A stretch of 5,423 bases of DNA from Legionellales bacterium UBA4722 (GTDB taxonomy: Bacteria > Pseudomonadota > Gammaproteobacteria > DSM-16500), in contig DHJK01000054.1 in the NCBI GenBank assembly GCA_002404295.1, positions 1 to 5,423 on the forward strand. Reading direction: 5' to 3'. This document shows positions 1 to 5,423 of this stretch, one piece after another. Position 1 is the stretch's first letter. Every line of letters begins with the position of its first letter. The position numbers and the translations under genes are program-made. The notes under the pieces were generated by a model. That model saw only the letters and a list, made by a program, of their open reading frames with translations, was not told the origin of the DNA and did not search any database.

Positions 1-63
1 ATAAGAAAGTTATTATTTTAAAGCAGTAGCTATTTTTAGTAAAAAATAATTACCTAAGATCAG

Positions 64-627
64 ATGAATTTAAATAATTTATCTGTCTATGAGAGCACTA
101 TTTTGAAATCAACTAAAGCATTCTTAATAACCCCGCGAGATATGTTTGAAAAAGCAAGAAATGAATATTGCGATTTTCAGCTTGATCCAAAATCTACAAG
201 ACATGCAATTAACTTTACATTAACAATACATCACCTAAAGGAATGGATCTGGGAGTCCTACTTAAATAATAATCTGCTTAAATATAAGGTATTATCTCCC
301 TCCAAACTAATGAACAAGAAAAGTGATTATTATTTCTTAATAAATTCAGAGTGCCCCGAAATTAAATTAATTAAGGAATTGGCAAACAACATTAAGCACT
401 TTTATTCGCAAGATCGAAATCAAGATAATGATATCCAGGAAACAACTCAGAGCAAACCTTGGGAGCAGATATCATGCACATGGGGTAATTTTAAAATACC
501 TTTTGATTATAGTGGGCTAATTATTATTAATAAAAAAAATCAATGGTTATCCTTGTTAGACGTATTTACTACTGTATATAACTATTGGACAATTCAATTT
601 GAAACCACATTTCACGATTGCGAATAG
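64..627 (+). CDS. Uncharacterised 187-residue helical protein
   Basis: I do not recognise this protein. It has no signal peptide and no membrane segment, so it is probably cytoplasmic. The N-terminal two thirds look helical. One conserved-looking block is F28-E29-K30-A31 followed by H47-A48-I49-N50-F51 and H56-H57-L58-K59-E60-W61. A second is E105-L106-A107-N108-N109-I110-K111-H112-F113. This spacing of a HAxNF...HLxEW helix and a later N-x-x-K-H-F helix resembles uncharacterised, possibly HEPN-like, all-alpha bacterial proteins, but I see no clear R-x4-6-H nuclease motif. The C-terminal part (about 133-180) looks like beta strands. ATG at 64 is the first possible start, because an in-frame TAA lies at 55-57. 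The ribosome site is weak. The next gene begins 58 bases downstream on the same strand, so co-transcription is possible. Confidence 0.7.
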   Translation: MNLNNLSVYESTILKSTKAFLITPRDMFEKARNEYCDFQLDPKSTRHAINFTLTIHHLKEWIWESYLNNNLLKYKVLSPSKLMNKKSDYYFLINSECPEIKLIKELANNIKHFYSQDRNQDNDIQETTQSKPWEQISCTWGNFKIPFDYSGLIIINKKNQWLSLLDVFTTVYNYWTIQFETTFHDCE

Positions 628-674
628 TGAATTAAATTATTAAGATCGACACGGAATAAATGCTTAGCAGCTTT

Positions 675-679
675 AAGGA
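675..679 (+). promoter_or_regulatory. Ribosome binding site for the 73-residue gene
   Basis: AAGGA lies six bases upstream of the ATG at 686. It is a clear Shine-Dalgarno match and supports translation of this short gene from that codon. Confidence 0.6.
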
Positions 680-685
680 CTCCAA

Positions 686-907
686 ATGACTGAACTAACT
701 ACTTTTATGACTCAAACCGGTGATCATGGAGAAGTAATTGAACTCCAATATGATCGCTATAATCGCCTTTATGTTAATGGTAAAGCAATCGTTACTGAAA
801 CCAAATTTGGCCTTCTAGAAAAATGCTTAGCTATTTTGGTGTCTGCGGCTATTATTGGCGATTTTATTTTATCTTTACTATCTTATTTACAGAAGTGCGG
901 TCATTAA
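686..907 (+). CDS. Small single-pass membrane protein, unknown function
   Basis: I do not recognise a family with certainty. Residues 16-40 read as short beta strands around Y22-D23-R24-Y25-N26-R27-L28-Y29-V30-N31-G32-K33, a YDxxxRLYVNGK pattern that I associate with small orphan bacterial proteins. Residues about 46-68 form one hydrophobic helix suited to an inner-membrane anchor, flanked by C47 and C71. There is no cleavable signal peptide, so it is likely tail-anchored with the N-terminal domain in the cytoplasm. The start is supported by AAGGA six bases upstream. The gene ends six bases before the hairpin at 913-940 and is convergent with the gene ending at 985. It may share a transcript with the gene at 64-627, from which it is separated by 58 bases. 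A role as partner of that protein is only a guess. Confidence 0.65.
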   Translation: MTELTTFMTQTGDHGEVIELQYDRYNRLYVNGKAIVTETKFGLLEKCLAILVSAAIIGDFILSLLSYLQKCGH

Positions 908-912
908 ATGAA

Positions 913-940
913 ATGGCCGGTAAACGGCTTTACCGGCCAT
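913..940. repeat. Perfect hairpin, intact copy of the intron target
   Basis: ATGGCCGGTAAA (913-924) and TTTACCGGCCAT (929-940) are exact reverse complements with the loop CGGC. The hairpin lies between two convergent genes, six bases after one stop and 44 bases from the other, so it may end transcription in both directions. No T-run follows on either strand, so it is not a textbook intrinsic terminator. A second copy at 4677-4698 is cut off after TTTACC by a group II intron. Confidence 0.8.
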
Positions 941-984
941 ATCTGCCCCCACGAAACTTTTGAACCGCTTTATGTAGTTGGAGC

Positions 985-2160
985 CTAGCCTATATTAGGA
1001 GAAGGAAGCCTCAAATTTGATGATTTTGCTTCTAGCTCCATTATTTGACTATCAACACTTGTTCCTAACCAACTCAAAACTAAACCATTTGCTCTACGCT
1101 CATTAAAACTTATTGAATTAATTTTATTACGGGCTTTCGGTTGTTCACTTTCATCTTTCTTCATCAGCAATGTCATGTTATCTACTGCTTCTTCAACAAC
1201 TTCATCTAGCATAGTATCAGTAGTATGAATGGTATGCACAACTGCTTTATTAAACATTTTCCATATCATTTGAGTGGTTCCATCAGATTCTTCTTTTAAT
1301 AAAAGATCATTTTTACTAATTTTATCTATTAGCAATTCTTCTTGTTGTACTCTTTCTGCATCGCTTCTTTCATGATTCCTTCTATCCTTAGCACGTTGCA
1401 CAATGTCAGCATATATCTTTACATTTCTATTTTGAGGTAGATGAATAATATATGTGATTGGATACATTCGAATAATGTGTTTTATGTTAAAAGCTGTAGT
1501 AGGAAAATCTAATGAATAATATGGCTTAAAAATCATTTCTTTTGCATTGATCGCATATTCAATCACCGTCTTGGCTATATCGTAAGGAATAGGAACATGT
1601 TTTTGAAAAACATTAAAGAAATCCATGCCATGTTTTGAAACTCCGTCTTTCATTTGGCATGTGATACGTTGCAGGCCTGTTTTTTCAACAATTTCCTCTA
1701 TTTCATGATGTGTCATCACGTCAGGAAGCGGTGTTGCTACTTTAAAAAATGATTTTGCAACATTGAGCGGAAATAGTAGACCTGCATAAAGACTATTTTT
1801 AAAATGAGAAATTCCACATACAGCACCGCAATATATACCATATGTAGCGCCTGCCAAAAATCCTATTCCTACAATAGGTAATGCTATATATAAAAAAGTA
1901 GGTGCTAGAAATGTAACAGCAAGCATTGCATTAAAAGACATGCTGCCACTAATAAAACTAATAATAGGCGCAAAAAGGAAATATAGGAGCCCTATATCTA
2001 AGACACCTATTATAAGAGGAAGCACAAAGCCGCCTGCGGCTAGCAGCATAATCGTAGCTCCAACCGCAGCAAATGCTCCTACAAATCCTAGTACCAGACT
2101 AGAAAAAATAATGCTTATTGAAACTCGTAAAATATTTCCTATCATATAAATGAGACTCAC
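985..2160 (-). CDS. Uncharacterised multi-pass membrane protein, 391 aa
   Basis: I do not recognise this protein. Residues 7-118 are almost continuously hydrophobic and rich in Gly and Ala, with probable membrane segments near 13-42, 44-71 and 78-117. Residues 120-391 are hydrophilic and carry a charged helical stretch around 255-300 (RAKDRRNHERSDAERVQQEE region) that could form a coiled coil, and a Glu/Lys-rich tail. This design, a membrane hairpin region plus a long soluble tail with no enzymatic motif, occurs among secreted effectors of intracellular bacteria, but nothing here proves secretion. The longest frame starts with GTG at 2160, and an in-frame TAA immediately precedes it. ATG at 2145 (residue 6) is an equally plausible start, and both have weak ribosome sites. 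The gene is convergent with the small membrane protein gene. Confidence 0.72.
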   Translation of the reverse strand: MSLIYMIGNILRVSISIIFSSLVLGFVGAFAAVGATIMLLAAGGFVLPLIIGVLDIGLLYFLFAPIISFISGSMSFNAMLAVTFLAPTFLYIALPIVGIGFLAGATYGIYCGAVCGISHFKNSLYAGLLFPLNVAKSFFKVATPLPDVMTHHEIEEIVEKTGLQRITCQMKDGVSKHGMDFFNVFQKHVPIPYDIAKTVIEYAINAKEMIFKPYYSLDFPTTAFNIKHIIRMYPITYIIHLPQNRNVKIYADIVQRAKDRRNHERSDAERVQQEELLIDKISKNDLLLKEESDGTTQMIWKMFNKAVVHTIHTTDTMLDEVVEEAVDNMTLLMKKDESEQPKARNKINSISFNERRANGLVLSWLGTSVDSQIMELEAKSSNLRLPSPNIG

Positions 2161-2338
2161 TTAGCTCGTTCTATTCTATTCATTGTTAATCCCGCCTATT
2201 TCTTAATCTATTTGAGAGGAGTGTATCATAAATTGATTGGCATGTGCATTATTTCATCAAGGCCAGGTTTAGCGCGGAGAACACTTATCTTATTGATTAT
2301 TTACAGATAATACCAGAAACTAGGTTTTCTAAGTTTAG
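2161..2338. other. Intergenic stretch upstream of the membrane protein
   Basis: No coding sequence is convincing here. On the reverse strand a TATGAT hexamer (complement of 2225-2230) could be a -10 element for the gene starting at 2160, but no good -35 hexamer lies at the usual distance. Any promoter call is therefore weak. Confidence 0.3.
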
Positions 2339-2380
2339 ATCGAGTAAGAGGCCAGCATTACTGCTGACCCCTTACTCGAT
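2339..2380. repeat. Imperfect 19-bp palindrome with TTAC loop
   Basis: The arm at 2341-2357 (CGAGTAAGAGGCCAGCA) pairs with 2362-2378 (TGCTGACCCCTTACTCG) with two mismatches. The flanking AT dinucleotides (2339-2340 and 2379-2380) extend it to 19 positions. The loop is TTAC (2358-2361). No T-run follows on either strand, so it looks more like a repetitive palindromic unit or a remnant of a mobile-element end than a terminator. It lies just beyond the 3' end of the IS4 transposase. Confidence 0.6.
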
Positions 2381-2437
2381 TCAAAAGAGCAATTAGCAAA
2401 CTTACTAGGGGTTGCGCGTACATCAATGGCATTCGGT
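2378..2437 (+). pseudogene. Possible fragment of a Crp-type helix-turn-helix
   Basis: Read forward from 2378, the peptide is D-S-K-E-Q-L-A-N-L-L-G-V-A-R-T-S-M-A, then F-G and a stop (TAA, 2438-2440). The pattern S-x-E-x-L-A-x-L-L-G-V-x-R-x-S resembles the DNA-binding helix-turn-helix of Crp/Fnr regulators. The frame opens only at a stop near 2345, so no upstream sensor domain remains. If real, it is a remnant of a regulator gene cut by the adjacent IS4 element. The match is short and could be chance. Confidence 0.25.
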
Positions 2438-3486
2438 TAAGCATATAAGACCTTCCCTCCATTACTACTCGACCACTTCTTCAGCGGTTTTCTTGATTGT
2501 CTCGGGGCATGCCGCCCGGGCCTTATTCTCTGGCGAACACGTGAAATGCTATTGAGCATTCCTGGCAAGCAACCAAAGTTCCCATTATTTATGGGTAAGA
2601 ATAATTTCTCTAAGCTTCGTCCTATTACCAACAAACAATTTTTGAAGTTTGTTTTTATATTTTTTATTTCTCCACAAAAATCCTGCCAATAACTGTTTTT
2701 TTCTTCTTTGCTGCTTTTCCTTGACTGCGATGATGGCGGTGGCAGTTGTTTATCAGTTTCTGATTCAAATATTCGCGCTAAATTAATTAGCAACATATGC
2801 GCATAGCATTCTTGTTTTATCCCACGCTCAGATTTACTATGAAAGTCCTCAACATCAATATACTGCTTTGATATTTTATACAGTTCCTCAATTCCCCATC
2901 GACCATGGTAAACAGCCGGAAATTCATCTAACAAATATTGCTGCTTATCCAATAATGTTGTACTGCAAACATAGGTTTCTTCATTGATAGTATATTTGAC
3001 TAATCGTAGCTGAACAGAATTAAGCTCTATCTCATAACCTTTTTTTTTGCTTTCATATTTTACCGCAATAGAAGGTGTATACGTAATGACTTCATCCAAA
3101 CTATCACTATCCCAAAATGATTGAACCGCTTGGTTTACATTGCCAGATTGCATACGACAAATTAAATGAACCCTTTTTTCTATCGCTTTGGCCAAAATAA
3201 AATAACTAAAATATCCTCGATCTAGCACTAATACATCGCCGGGAAATAATCGCTCCATATGAGCCAACAAAACATCACGCTCACCTTTCACTGAACTAAG
3301 GATTCCATCATAAATAAGGCCACTACCAAGGTGATAAAGGGTGCTCATCAATCCTTGAGGATAATATTGATGCTTATTTAGCGCGGTGTAACCGACAGTT
3401 AAAAGTTCGTGAGGTAGATTTATTTTTGAACCATCGACACCAAAAACTCTATGCCCTTGATATTCCAAAGTATGAAAATAAAAACA
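2437..3486 (-). pseudogene. IS4-family DDE transposase, N-terminally truncated
   Basis: This is the catalytic and C-terminal part of an IS4-family transposase, which would cut and rejoin DNA at the element's ends. Within the open frame (which runs on to an ATG at 3621, 394 codons) the catalytic residues are D63 in GVDGSKINLP, D134 in VLVLDRGYFS, and E245 in the IS4 signature Y238-(2)-R241-(3)-E245-(6)-K252. The C-terminus looks complete and basic. Family homology appears to start near residue 47. Residues 1-46 are the antisense of the neighbouring IS5-type transposase, so the true N-terminal DNA-binding region (about 100 residues in full-length relatives) is missing. The left end of the element is therefore lost. 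The right terminal repeat should lie just outside 2437 but cannot be delimited without its partner. The protein is probably inactive. Confidence 0.85.
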
Positions 3487-4079
3487 GGGAGCCTGTTCAT
3501 TTGGTAGTGGATGCATCTGGTATAAAAATTTATGGAGAAGGTGAATGGAAAATGCGTCTATATGGTAAGGAAAAACGCCGTACTTGGAGGAAGTTACACA
3601 TTGCGGTAAATGAGAAAACACATGATATTGTGATGTCAGTAGTTACACATGCAAACGTGCGTGATACTGAAGTATTTGAATCATTGCTTCCAAAAAATAG
3701 CGAATGCCAGGTGGGCCAAGTCACGGGCGATGGAGCTTATGATACGTTTAATTGCTATACTGCGACAGTAAGTATTGGTGCCAAGCCTTGTTTCCCACCC
3801 CGAGTAGGTGCTGCACGAAATAAACCCATAAATGAAGGTGTGCGATTACGTAATCATGTCGTAGGGCACGTTAGAAAATTGGGGCTTAAAAAATGGAAAG
3901 AAAAAAATAATTATCATCGTCGTAGCATAGCTGAAACTGCATTTTTACGATTGAAGAAGATATTCGGTGCTAGCGCAGCTAGTCGAATATTTGAAAACCA
4001 GGTTATTGAGTTAACATTGCGTTGTCACATATTAAATAAAATGAACGAACTGGGTATGCCAGACTCTGTTATGATTTAG
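3487..4079 (+). pseudogene. IS5-family transposase, N-terminally truncated
   Basis: This is the catalytic half of an IS5-family (IS903/IS1031-like) transposase. The open frame begins at TTG 3426, but the first 20 or so residues are antisense to the IS4-type gene. Family homology starts at E22-P23-V24-H25-L26. Visible signatures are D29 in VVDASGIKIYGEGEW, the KRRTWRKLH stretch (50-58), D102 in TGDGAYDT, and Y163-(2)-R166-(3)-E170-(6)-K177. The ending with NKMNELGMP is typical of the family. About 100 N-terminal residues are missing compared with the usual 310-330, so the protein is probably inactive despite a complete catalytic triad. It stops at TAG 4077-4079, about 58 bases before the element's right end. 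Confidence 0.87.
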
Positions 4080-4120
4080 CAGTTTTACCTAATAAAAGGG
4101 ACTTTTTGCCGAAGGCCCGC

Positions 4121-4137
4121 ATTTATGCAACAAGCCC
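4121..4137. repeat. Right terminal inverted repeat of the IS5 remnant
   Basis: Read inward from 4137 the sequence is GGGCTTGTTGCATAAAT, which matches the GGCTTTGTTG-ATAAAT style of IS5/IS903-group termini. It is followed by CTAG (4138-4141), which fits the YTAR target preference of IS5 itself. The left end is gone, so the target duplication cannot be confirmed. Confidence 0.6.
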
Positions 4138-4144
4138 CTAGAAG

Positions 4145-4219
4145 TGCGACAGTTTTCCGAAATGCTGTATATTCATGAACTTGCAGGAACTTGAATCTAT
4201 AGCATAGGAAACTGTCGCA
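4145..4219 (+). repeat. 75-nt imperfect hairpin over the IS30 start
   Basis: TGCGACAGTTTTCC (4145-4158) pairs with GGAAACTGTCGCA (4207-4219) with one bulged T. Inside it, ATGCTGTATATTCA (4162-4175) largely pairs with TGAATCTATAGCAT (4192-4205). The 3' arm covers the likely ribosome site AGGA (4206-4209) and reaches the first base of the IS30 ATG at 4219. In a transcript entering from upstream, this fold would hide the start site, as described for IS10, IS50 and IS200. That role here is inferred. Confidence 0.6.
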
Positions 4220-4361
4220 TGGCGAATTATACACACTTAAGTATGGCGGAACGATGTCGTTTTAACTGTTTTTTATCAATGAGGCTATAAAAATAGGTGA
4301 GATTGCCAAACGAATGGATAGGCACCGCTCAACCCTGTATCGTGAACTTAACCGTAATACA
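4219..4361 (+). pseudogene. IS30-type transposase N-terminus, frameshifted
   Basis: ATG 4219 opens M-A-N-Y-T-H-L-S-M-A-E-R-C-R-F-N-C-F-L, the conserved beginning of IS30-family transposases, and stops at TAA 4288-4290. The match continues one frame back as K-I-G-E-I-A-K-R-M-D-R-H-R-S-T-L-Y-R-E-L-N-R-N, the IS30 helix-turn-helix, up to about 4361. The frame change falls at T6A (4269-4275), read as T-TTT-TTA in the first frame, which is a canonical -1 slippery heptamer. Loss of one T from the run explains it equally well. Everything after the helix-turn-helix (the DDE catalytic domain, about 250 residues) is absent, so the element is dead. AGGA at 4206-4209 is a suitable ribosome site. Confidence 0.75.
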
Positions 4362-4658
4362 GAAAACTTTATTGATAAAATAGGAAAGCTGTTAGAGAAA
4401 AAAATTGATTATAATGATCCAGGTCAAATTGAAGCTGCACGAAGTGAGTACCGAATATTAGTAAATGAAATATCGTCTGAACTAAGTGTTAAAACTGAAG
4501 AAACAAGACGGAATTGTCTGGGCACCTTCTTTTTGGGAAGACTTGGAACCAGAGATAAATCAACTGCAACATTATATAAAGAAATTATAGCTATATTTCC
4601 GCCTGTCGAAATTAATTCTGCAAAAAGTATGAATCGTTTAGGTGTGGCCAGTAAATAA
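4314..4658 (+). pseudogene. Chimeric frame: IS30 HTH joined to an orphan C-terminus
   Basis: The open frame of 114 codons has two parts. Residues 1-15 are the end of the IS30 helix-turn-helix. From about residue 16 (4359) the sequence no longer resembles IS30. It is a charged, helix-rich segment (about residues 17-65, with K-I-G-K-L-L-E-K-K-I-D and E-I-S-S-E-L) followed by a C-terminus with L-Y-K-E-I-I-A-I-F-P. I do not recognise it. It looks like the C-terminal end of a resident gene whose 5' part was lost when the IS30 fragment became joined to it by deletion. The ATG at 4314 is internal to the helix-turn-helix and has no good ribosome site, so expression as a real protein is doubtful. The group II intron target hairpin follows 18 bases after the stop. 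Confidence 0.55.
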
Positions 4659-4676
4659 GGCTAGATAGTTTTTATG

Positions 4677-4698
4677 ATGGCCGGTAAAGCCCTTTACC
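4677..4698. repeat. Second hairpin copy, interrupted by the intron
   Basis: ATGGCCGGTAAA (4677-4688) is identical to the left arm of the hairpin at 913-924. The loop is GCCC, and the right arm reads TTTACC before the match stops at 4698, where GTGTG begins. In the intact copy the arm continues GGCCAT. Positions 4692-4698 (CTTTACC) act as the presumed IBS1 of the intron. Confidence 0.75.
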
Positions 4699-4953
4699 GT
4701 GTGCTGCGGTCCGAAGGAGGTAAAAGAAAGGAATCTAAATAAACAAGCTTTATAAAAGATGAAGGTAGGCCCTTCGAAATCGGCTTTCAGGAGCAGGTTT
4801 CAAACCACCTCAAGCAGCTGCTATTAAGAGTAGTGGTTGTGAGCGTTGAGGAAAAGTCAGAAATAAATCTGACAGGTATGGATCAGAAAAACGAATAAAA
4901 CCGAATCACTGTTGACGCGTCGTTAATTTAAAGCGATATCAAAACTAAGGTCG

Positions 4954-4960
4954 GGTAAGG
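4954..4960 (+). other. Candidate EBS1 of the group II intron
   Basis: GGTAAGG pairs antiparallel with the last seven exon bases, CTTTACC (4692-4698), using six Watson-Crick pairs and one G-U. It lies about 255 nt into the intron, as expected for the domain I target-recognition loop. The same seven bases occur at 928-934 in the uninterrupted hairpin. Confidence 0.55.
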
Positions 4961-5227
4961 ACTTTAGGAGCAATCTGCAAAGAACCTGATTATTGTGCAG
5001 GTGGTATCCGGCGTACAGGTGGCGTGAGTCTGATTCTGGCTTTTATAAGGAACCGCAGGAACCAGTCGTTTTGATGCTAAGGGAGAAGTATAAGAGTTCA
5101 CACCTCAAATACCAGAGTACCGATGCGAAGCACTGGGACGGAGCAACTCGTAGTAGCTAAGAAGTTCCTGTAATGGGAATGGAGCGAAGGGGTTGCATTA
5201 GAAAGTTGCATTTAAGATTCAACTCGA

Positions 5228-5236
5228 AGGAGGAGG
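5228..5236 (+). promoter_or_regulatory. Strong ribosome binding site of the intron ORF
   Basis: AGGAGGAGG lies five bases upstream of TTG 5242. Its strength decides the choice of this non-ATG start, since no ATG lies in frame near it upstream. Confidence 0.65.
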
Positions 5237-5241
5237 AAATC

Positions 5242-5423
5242 TTGGATAAGACAAAACCATTTATCCTTTCAAAGCATATAGTGATGCAAGCTTTTCAAAT
5301 GATCAAAGCGAATGCGGGTGCAGCTGGTGTAGATCAGCAATCATTAGCAGACTTTGAAATGAATTTGAAAGACAATCTTTACAAGATATGGAATCGGCTA
5401 TCATCAGGCACGTATTTTCCACC
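5242..5423 (+). CDS. ltrA: Group II intron reverse transcriptase/maturase (5' partial)
   Basis: The first 60 codons are visible. The protein copies the intron RNA into DNA during retrohoming and helps it splice. After the TTG start it reads D-K-T-K-P-F-I-L-S-K, then M-I-K-A-N-A-G-A-A-G-V-D-Q-Q-S, then L-Y-K-I-W-N-R-L-S-S-G-T-Y-F-P-P. The K-A-N-x-G-A-A-G-V-D motif and the W-N-R-x-S-S-G-x-Y-x-P-P motif are the N-terminal hallmarks (RT0/RT1 region) of group II intron reverse transcriptases. The YADD active site, the maturase domain and any endonuclease domain are beyond the window. A strong ribosome site precedes TTG 5242. The gene lies within intron domain IV, as usual. The family is certain, but whether the intron is still active cannot be seen. 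Confidence 0.92.
   Translation, partial: MDKTKPFILSKHIVMQAFQMIKANAGAAGVDQQSLADFEMNLKDNLYKIWNRLSSGTYFP

Larger units (their letters stand above)
4699..5423 (+). mobile_element. Group II intron, 5' portion (runs off the window)
   Basis: A self-splicing retroelement starts here with GTGTG (4699-4703), matching the GUGYG 5' consensus. About 540 nt of structured, more GC-rich RNA follow before the reverse transcriptase gene, the expected length for ribozyme domains I-III and the start of IV. Candidate EBS1 is GGTAAGG (4954-4960), which pairs with CTTTACC (4692-4698) over seven bases with one G-U. Other visible helices are AACCAC (4803-4808) with GTGGTT (4833-4838), and GTCAG (4856-4860) with CTGAC (4869-4873). 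The stretch around 5124-5160 (GATGCGAAGCACTGGGACGG, then CTCGTAGTAGC) resembles the region preceding maturase genes in many proteobacterial introns. Domains V and VI and the 3' splice site lie outside the window. I do not assign a structural class. Confidence 0.88.

Noticed and set aside
913..940. Calling the hairpin a standard intrinsic terminator
   Set aside because: No T-run follows the stem on either strand, so only a tentative bidirectional termination role is suggested.
1940..2149. Forward open frame of 69 codons
   Set aside because: It is antisense to the membrane segments of the reverse-strand gene, lacks a ribosome site and has no recognisable motif.
3530..3724. Reverse open frame of 64 codons
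   Set aside because: It lies antisense within the conserved IS5 catalytic region, whose DDE motifs are clearly in the forward frame.
4138..4141. CTAG as a confirmed IS5 target duplication
   Set aside because: The left end of the element is deleted, so there is no second copy to compare.
4699..5423. Labelling the intron as class C because it sits at a terminator-like hairpin
   Set aside because: The junction is inside the stem rather than after it, the presumed IBS1-EBS1 pairing is seven bases, and domain V and most of the protein are not visible.
1..5423. tRNA, rRNA, CRISPR array or riboswitch
   Set aside because: I found no cloverleaf, no regularly spaced direct repeats and no recognisable riboswitch core on either strand.

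Overview
The window is an AT-rich bacterial segment carrying remnants of three insertion-sequence families (IS4, IS5, IS30), a group II intron, and a few genes with no recognised function. A gammaproteobacterium of the Legionellales type (Legionella, Coxiella relatives or similar host-associated bacteria) would fit the base composition, the worn mobile elements and the large orphan membrane protein. That is an impression, because no taxonomic marker gene is present.

Layout: positions 64-907 hold two unrecognised forward genes, a 187-residue soluble helical protein and a 73-residue protein with one membrane segment. A perfect 12-bp hairpin (913-940) separates them from a convergent reverse-strand gene (985-2160) for a 391-residue protein with a strongly hydrophobic N-terminal third. 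Positions 2161-2436 contain no intact gene, but hold a 19-bp-arm imperfect palindrome and a short reading frame resembling a Crp-type helix-turn-helix.

Positions 2437-4137 are a mobile-element scar. An IS4-family transposase (reverse) and an IS5-family transposase (forward) meet head to head near 3484-3492. Each has lost its N-terminus but keeps its DDE catalytic residues. The IS5 right end is recognisable at 4121-4137. Next come a 75-nt imperfect hairpin, a broken IS30-type transposase start (4219-4290, then a -1 frame change at a T6A tract), and an in-frame fusion of the IS30 helix-turn-helix to an unrelated helical C-terminal fragment ending at 4658.

From 4699 to the window edge lies the 5' part of a group II intron: about 540 nt of ribozyme followed by the start of its reverse transcriptase/maturase. 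The intron sits inside the 3' arm of a second copy of the hairpin seen intact at 913-940. The intact copy therefore looks like an empty version of the site. A candidate EBS1 (4954-4960) pairs with the seven bases before the junction, which places the 5' splice site between 4698 and 4699. I see no complete new defence or metabolic system. The most informative signals are the occupied and empty hairpin sites and the layered IS wreckage.
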